Shown piece after piece: positions 59,803 through 64,000 of a stretch of DNA of 64,000 bases. The stretch covers positions 26,214 through 90,213 of the forward strand of contig JBFLWS010000014.1 in NCBI GenBank assembly GCA_040757715.1. The letters are read 5' to 3'. The stretch comes from CAIMFV01 sp040757715. GTDB taxonomy: Bacteria > Pseudomonadota > Alphaproteobacteria > Caulobacterales > Caulobacteraceae. The notes beneath the pieces are model-generated. The model did not search any database. It was not told the origin of the DNA and saw nothing but the letters and a program-made list of their open reading frames with translations. The stretch's first letter is position 1; each line of letters starts with the position of its first letter. The position numbers were made by a program, and so were the translations under genes.

Positions 59803-61671
59803 TCAGGCGCGAGCCGCGATATCCTTGGGCTCGATGTGGCTTCGATCTAAGCCGGTGTCGCCAGCGGCCAGCACGGCGGCGATCAGCTGGCGCGCATCGA
59901 TGGGCTTGGCGATGATCCCGTTCATGCCTGCGATCAGCGCCTCGTCCTCGGCATGCTGCATGACATTGGCGGTGAGAGCGAACATCGGCGTCGTCGCATT
60001 GACGCCGCCCGCGCGAATGCGTCTGGCCGCCTCGATTCCGTCCATCACCGGCATCTGAATGTCCATCAAGATCACGTCGAAGCGCTGGCCGCTGTTGGCG
60101 GCGGCCACGGCCTCCACGCCGTTGCTGACCACGGTCAGGCTCGCGCCGATGGGGGCCAGGAACAGCTCGACAATGCGCTGATTGGCTGGATTGTCCTCGG
60201 CCAGGAGTATTCGCCGGGGAACCAGAGGCTCGCTCGGCGTCTCGTCGAGTTCTGGGCTGTCGTCAACAGTGTGCGGCGCCTGCGCATAGCGACAGGGCAG
60301 CGCCAAAGTGAAGGTCGAGCCATGGCCCTCCGCCGACGCCACCTCGATGTCGCCCTCCATCATGTCGGCGATCTTGCGGCTGATGGAGAGGCCAAGACCG
60401 GTGCCGCCAAACCTGCGGCTGATGGAGTTGTCGGCCTGCTCGAAGGCGGTGAACAGCCGCGCCACGACCCCCGGCGCAATGCCGATGCCCGTGTCGACGA
60501 CCTCGAATTTCAAGCGACAGGTCTCGTCCGTCGTCGCCTCCACAACGAGGCGCAGGCTGATCGAGCCGGAGGCCGTGAACTTCACCGCATTGGAGAGGAG
60601 GTTGAACACGATCTGCCCCACCCGGGAGGCGTCCATCAGCACATACTGCGGCGCGTCTGCAGCGATGGAGAGATGGAACGCCAGCCCCTTGTCCTGCGCG
60701 CGAGGCCGCCAGACGGCGGCGCATCGGCGCACAAACGCCTGCACGTCGGTGGACGTCATGTCGATGGCGAGCTTGCCGGCCTCGATCTTCGAAAGATCGA
60801 GCACGTCATTGAGGATCTGCATGAGCGATTGGCTGGCCGCGGCCAGCATCTCCACATGCTCGGCCTGACCGGCGTCGAGGCGGGTTCGCTTGAGGAGGTC
60901 CGCCGCGCCAAGAACGGCGTTCATGGGGGTCCTGATCTCGTGGCTCATCACCGCCAGGAAATCGGTCTTGGCGCGGTTGGCGGCCTCGGCGTCCCGTCGC
61001 AGGTCCTCGGCGCGGACCCGGGCCTCGTCCATGGCCTCCAGGGCGCGCTGCTGAGCCAACCAAAGTTTGGCGAGATAGCCGGTGAACAACAGGGCGCAGA
61101 TCATGGCGGCGACGCCTTGCGCCAGCCTTTCGACCCCGAAGGCCAGGGGCGGGATGAGCGTCAGATAACCGATCAGCGGCGCGGCGCTGACCCAGAACAG
61201 GCGCCGCGCGCCCAGGGATGACACCACCAGTTGCACCAGCATACCGCACAGGAACATGGTCGAGGCGGCGATGCCCAGATCGCCGGCGTTCCGCCACATG
61301 TGCCAACAGGGAAAGCCGGAGACGGCGTAGCTCGCGAACGATAGGATGTAGACCCAGCGTCGAGCGGACGCGTCGCTAGAGCATTTTCCGAAAAGTGGGA
61401 ACCGGTTTTCGGACGAAAAATGCTCTAGATTCAATTGCGTATGAGCAAAATCCGATTCCGCTTGATCGGATTTTGCTCTAGCGGCGTCAAGCCGGACCAA
61501 TGTCAGTTGCAGCGCGCAGTAGAGCGACCACCACAGCGGCGCCCAACGCCAGGCTGAAAACTGCCACAACAGGGCGGCGATGACCGCCATGATGGCGATG
61601 CGCGACAAGGAGGACTTCGACCTTATCGCTATGGCGTCGCCGAGGGCGACCTGCGCTGTCGCATCCACCAT
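59803..61671 (-). CDS. membrane hybrid histidine kinase with receiver, carrying a repeat-encoded insert
   Basis: The protein has about 622 residues from the ATG at 61671 (MVDATAQVALG). It has two N-terminal helices (residues about 23-58), an insert of about 35 residues (64-99) encoded by a dispersed repeat, then about four more helices. A coiled linker leads to HisKA (AVMSHEIRTPMNAV), an ATPase domain (LLSNAVKFT, DTGIGIAP, FGGTGLGLSI) and a receiver (ILLAEDNPANQ; Asp in VILMDIQMPVMDG). An alternative ATG at 61728 would start inside a second repeat. It is upstream of the che operon, in the same direction, where Caulobacter has a receptor gene. The signal is unknown. Confidence 0.88.
   Translation of the reverse strand: MVDATAQVALGDAIAIRSKSSLSRIAIMAVIAALLWQFSAWRWAPLWWSLYCALQLTLVRLDAARAKSDQAESDFAHTQLNLEHFSSENRFPLFGKCSSDASARRWVYILSFASYAVSGFPCWHMWRNAGDLGIAASTMFLCGMLVQLVVSSLGARRLFWVSAAPLIGYLTLIPPLAFGVERLAQGVAAMICALLFTGYLAKLWLAQQRALEAMDEARVRAEDLRRDAEAANRAKTDFLAVMSHEIRTPMNAVLGAADLLKRTRLDAGQAEHVEMLAAASQSLMQILNDVLDLSKIEAGKLAIDMTSTDVQAFVRRCAAVWRPRAQDKGLAFHLSIAADAPQYVLMDASRVGQIVFNLLSNAVKFTASGSISLRLVVEATTDETCRLKFEVVDTGIGIAPGVVARLFTAFEQADNSISRRFGGTGLGLSISRKIADMMEGDIEVASAEGHGSTFTLALPCRYAQAPHTVDDSPELDETPSEPLVPRRILLAEDNPANQRIVELFLAPIGASLTVVSNGVEAVAAANSGQRFDVILMDIQMPVMDGIEAARRIRAGGVNATTPMFALTANVMQHAEDEALIAGMNGIIAKPIDARQLIAAVLAAGDTGLDRSHIEPKDIAARA
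61376..61481. repeat. dispersed CTAG-bounded palindromic repeat, copy C, inside a kinase gene
   Basis: The 106-bp element runs from CTAG to CTAG, with mirrored ends CGCTAGAGCA / TGCTCTAGCG. It holds hairpin 1 (core AAAAGTGGGAACCGGTTTT) and hairpin 2 (GAGCAAAATCCGAT / ATCGGATTTTGCTC). It lies in the coding frame of the hybrid kinase and is read as about 35 residues containing NLEHFSSENRFPLFGKCSS, without stop codons or frameshift. Confidence 0.9.
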
Positions 61672-61687
61672 CTCTATCTGTTTTCCC

Positions 61688-61791
61688 CTAGAGCAAATGC
61701 CGCTCAAACCGAACCGGACCTTGCTCACACCAGATTGAATCTAGCGCATTTTCACCCGAAAACCGGTTCCCGCTTTTCGGAAGTGCTATAG
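61688..61791. repeat. dispersed palindromic repeat, copy D (diverged), in the kinase leader
   Basis: Starts CTAGAGCAAATGCC and ends AAGTGCTATAG; the second half (CGCATTTTCACCCGAAAACC, GGTTCCCGCTTTTCGG) clearly matches the repeat core, while the first hairpin is eroded. It ends 17 bp upstream of the kinase start codon and would interact with ribosome access. Confidence 0.78.
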
Positions 61792-61976
61792 CGTATTTTG
61801 GGAAAACTCTCCGCTCCAAGCTTTAAATAAACGTTGTGACGCTCCTCAGGATTTGCTTTGGCGCCAGGGCGACGAAATGGGTTTTTTCTCCGCCCAAGGC
61901 CCGATCTACATGCGCCTCACCTTCCAGCAACGCCTCATCAGCCGCAAAGACGTTGCGCACATCTCGGTGTTTGAAA

Positions 61977-63581
61977 TCAGGCCCCGCGCACCTGATCGAT
62001 CACAGCCAATGCATCGGCTGGCGCTGCATCGCCTCGCCAGGCGACGTAGTGATCGGGCCGGACCAGCACGAGGTCGCGCTCGTAGATCTTGCGCGCATTG
62101 GCGTCGCGCACATCGAGCAGCTTGAGCGGCACGCCGCGCGCCGCCGCCGTGAGGCTGTCGACATCTGTGTCGGCGAAGCGGATCAGGGTGAAGCCGGGGC
62201 CGAACAGGTCGAACATCGCCTCGCCGTTCTCCAGGAACACATGCGGCGCTCGCACCCCCGGCCAGGTGGAGGGGATGAACCGGACCCGATCCCACTGAGG
62301 TTCATCAGCCTCGTGGCAAATGATCGGCGAGTTGCGGTAGCGCGCGCCGAGCTCGACGCCCAGCGACTCGTTTTCGGCATTGCCGAGCTCGAGGATCAGC
62401 TTGCCCAGCTTGTCGCGCGCCGCGGCGCCGGCGGGCGTGTCCTGATGGATCACGGGATCGTAGTTCTGAGCGATCGCCAGGCGCACCCCGGCGTTCTCGC
62501 GCGAGGCGTTGACCGAGAGCTGGGCGATGGGGCGCCGTTCCGTGTCGATGGTTTCGAGCAGGCGCGGCCCGCCCCAGCCCTGAAGCACGGCGGCGAACTT
62601 CCACGCCAAGTCCGCCGATTCGGCGATGCCCGTGTTCATGCCGTAGCCGCCGGTGGGGATCAGCTGGTGCACGGAGTCGCCCGCCAGCCAGACGCGGCCA
62701 CGCCCGCTGCCGCTCGTGACCACCAGATGCGGCGACCAGGCGTTGGCCTGCAGCACGTCCAGCGGAAATTCACGCCCGAGGGCATGGTGGACGATCTGTT
62801 TGGGATCGATGGCCGCCTCGTCGGTTCCCGGCGGCAGCATCACATGAAGCGTCCAAATCTCCTCGTCGTCCTGGGCGATCAGGGTCGAACCGTCGGGAGA
62901 CTGATAGTGCCAGACGACGCCGAAGCTCTGCAGGAACGCTTTCGCCGGGGAGCGGAAATGGGTCATGAACACGCGCAGCACGTTGAAGTCGCCGTTCAGC
63001 TCAAATCCCAACTTTTCGCGCACCACGCTGCCGCCGCCGTCGCAGCCGGCCAGAAGCGCGCAGCGGATCTGGTGGCGTTGGCCGGTGGTGACGTCCAGCG
63101 CCGTGACGGTGACGCCGTCCTCATCCTGAGTGAAATCTTCCAGCGCCCAGCCAAAGCGGATCTCGGCGAGCGGCGAGGCGTCCAGCATGTCGCGAAGCTC
63201 GGGCTCGAGCACCACCTGGCTCAGGCGCATGTTGGGCTCGAGCGGTTGCGAGCCGTCATTGCGCAGGCGGATCTGCTCACGCCATTGGTGGACATTGGGA
63301 TAGTTGAAGCGCGCCAGTTCCCATTCGCTCAGCCGCGTCACCCACGTTACGTCCATGCAATGCTCGCGCGGCACGGCCTTGTCGCGAATGCGCTCCGCAA
63401 CGCCCAGTCGGCGGAAATGCTCCATGCTGCGACCGTTGGTGACGTCCATCTTCGGATGTCGGGTGGTGGCGGGATTGCGCTCCAGCACCAAAACGCGAAT
63501 TCCGCGGGTCGCCAGGTCCAACGCCGTCGTCAGACCGACCGGGCCGCCCCCCGCCACAATCACCGGGAACTCGTTCCCCAT
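61977..63581 (-). CDS. FAD-dependent aromatic-type monooxygenase
   Basis: The 534-residue flavoprotein belongs to the PheA/TfdB/MhpA group. The FAD loop GGGPVGLTTALDLATRG is at the N-terminus, followed by a mid-protein ALLAGCDGGGSVVREKLG and the GD motif WLAGDSVHQLIPTGGYGMN. The C-terminal thioredoxin-like segment has ILVRPDHYVAWRG in its usual place (VLVRPDHYVAWRG). It hydroxylates an aromatic ring with NAD(P)H and oxygen; the substrate is unknown. The start MGNEFPVIVAGG at 63581 follows GGGAGGATG. A palindrome 200 bp upstream may be its operator. Confidence 0.88.
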   Translation of the reverse strand: MGNEFPVIVAGGGPVGLTTALDLATRGIRVLVLERNPATTRHPKMDVTNGRSMEHFRRLGVAERIRDKAVPREHCMDVTWVTRLSEWELARFNYPNVHQWREQIRLRNDGSQPLEPNMRLSQVVLEPELRDMLDASPLAEIRFGWALEDFTQDEDGVTVTALDVTTGQRHQIRCALLAGCDGGGSVVREKLGFELNGDFNVLRVFMTHFRSPAKAFLQSFGVVWHYQSPDGSTLIAQDDEEIWTLHVMLPPGTDEAAIDPKQIVHHALGREFPLDVLQANAWSPHLVVTSGSGRGRVWLAGDSVHQLIPTGGYGMNTGIAESADLAWKFAAVLQGWGGPRLLETIDTERRPIAQLSVNASRENAGVRLAIAQNYDPVIHQDTPAGAAARDKLGKLILELGNAENESLGVELGARYRNSPIICHEADEPQWDRVRFIPSTWPGVRAPHVFLENGEAMFDLFGPGFTLIRFADTDVDSLTAAARGVPLKLLDVRDANARKIYERDLVLVRPDHYVAWRGDAAPADALAVIDQVRGA

Positions 63582-63780
63582 ATAGACATCCTCCCTTATC
63601 GCCCGTTTCACAGGCTCTTTATCTTGCAATACCTGAGTTACGCCCGCGCGCTACAGCCACAAGTGATGTAGCTCAAATCTTTATTTCAATCATACAAAAC
63701 TCTGCGCCCGACCCTGATGGCGGGGCCCTCGGCGGACTGGTCACAAGTTAACTTGCCGCAGCTTTAGCTGTAGAGTTTTG

Positions 63781-63797
63781 CCAATATGAAATATTGG
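63781..63797. promoter_or_regulatory. palindrome upstream of the monooxygenase
   Basis: CCAATAT-GAA-ATATTGG is perfect in both 7-base arms, 200 bp before the monooxygenase start. A second perfect 12-base palindrome CAGCTTTAGCTG-type (CAGCT-TT-AGCTG) is at 63759-63770. Either could bind a regulator. Confidence 0.4.
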
Positions 63798-63875
63798 AAT
63801 CGTCTCCAGATCCCACGCATAAAATTTGAACTCGGTGCGAAGAAAAACTCGCTTCAACACTGGCGTCGCTCGCAC

Positions 63876-64000
63876 CTAGGGCCTGTTGACATAAGTTGGC
63901 ATCCAGAGTTTGACCGAGGCCAGAGCCAGGAAGCCGAGGTATGATGCGGCGGTTTTGTCGTAGCGTGTGGCGATGCGCCTGAACTGTTTGATGCGATTGA
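63876..64000 (-). mobile_element. end of an IS5-family insertion sequence with transposase C-terminus
   Basis: Read leftwards from the right edge, the frame gives NRIKQFRRIATRYDKTAAS, YLGFLALASVKLWM and a stop at 63876-63878. The RIKQFRRIATRYDK...YLGFLALAS pattern is characteristic of IS5-family (IS427-like) transposases. The terminal repeat candidate GGGCCTGTTGACA begins at 63879. Only the last part is in the window; the rest lies beyond 64000. Confidence 0.85.

Noticed and set aside
61810..61975. Possible gene remnant after the monooxygenase (reading about DFKHRDVRNVFAADEALLEGE)
   Set aside because: Only about 50 codons, no ATG, no recognisable family. Could be decayed coding sequence but not supportable.

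Overview
The window looks like a GC-rich alphaproteobacterial chromosome, most likely Caulobacterales (Caulobacter/Phenylobacterium type). The main support is a chemotaxis operon in the Caulobacter order cheX-cheY-cheA-cheW-cheR-cheB-cheY-cheD-cheU, with a FlaEY-like flagellar protein and a PseH/FlmH-like acetyltransferase just beyond it. An alphaproteobacterial LexA box (GTTC-N7-GTTC) upstream of ssb and an Entner-Doudoroff operon zwf-pgl-edd agree with this. The genus cannot be fixed from the sequence alone.

Layout. 1-3041: zwf, pgl and the N-terminal part of edd. 3163-6354: acyl-CoA/ACP synthetase, a PF10118-type metal hydrolase and a divergent TetR regulator. 6355-7561: an AT-rich island with two striking palindromes, a 67-residue protein, a terminator and an IrrE/ImmA-like protein whose HExxH motif reads KExxH. 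7722-11147: esterase, ald with divergent Lrp/AldR, and an SDR. 11300-13077: an RcnR-type metal sensor and an OprB-like porin with a CsoR/RcnR-type operator between them. 13156-13805: a VapBC-like pair. 13808-28607: envelope protein, hydrolase, thiolase, Old Yellow Enzyme, MacB-like exporter, aldo/keto reductase, class II ribonucleotide reductase, epimerase, and a PAS-histidine kinase-receiver protein split by one amber codon. 28717-35736: bifunctional beta-oxidation enzyme, then an operon for a three-subunit 2-oxoacid oxidoreductase (KorC-, KorA- and KorB-like). 35985-38395: an AT-rich orphan, a small ORF, and a ferredoxin plus di-iron protein operon behind a perfect FNR/FixK box and a 22-bp palindrome. 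38534-43809: M28 peptidase, amino-acid permease, cyclophilin, coaD. 43888-49191: gyrA, an AT-rich NYN-domain gene, ssb and two small envelope proteins. 49261-59571: FlaEY-like protein, PseH-like acetyltransferase and the che operon. 59803-64000: hybrid histidine kinase, FAD monooxygenase, and the end of an IS5-family transposase.

The strongest structural observation is a dispersed palindromic repeat of about 105 bp, bounded by CTAG and made of two hairpins. Four copies and one core-only relative are present. Two full copies and the relative lie between convergent genes, and the two full copies there supply the neighbouring gene's stop codon. One copy lies in the leader of a hybrid histidine kinase. 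Another lies in frame inside that kinase and adds about 35 residues between membrane helices, much like Rickettsia palindromic elements. Other candidates for new biology are the IrrE-like island, the oxygen-regulated ferredoxin/di-iron operon, the NYN gene with a hairpin leader and the amber-split kinase.
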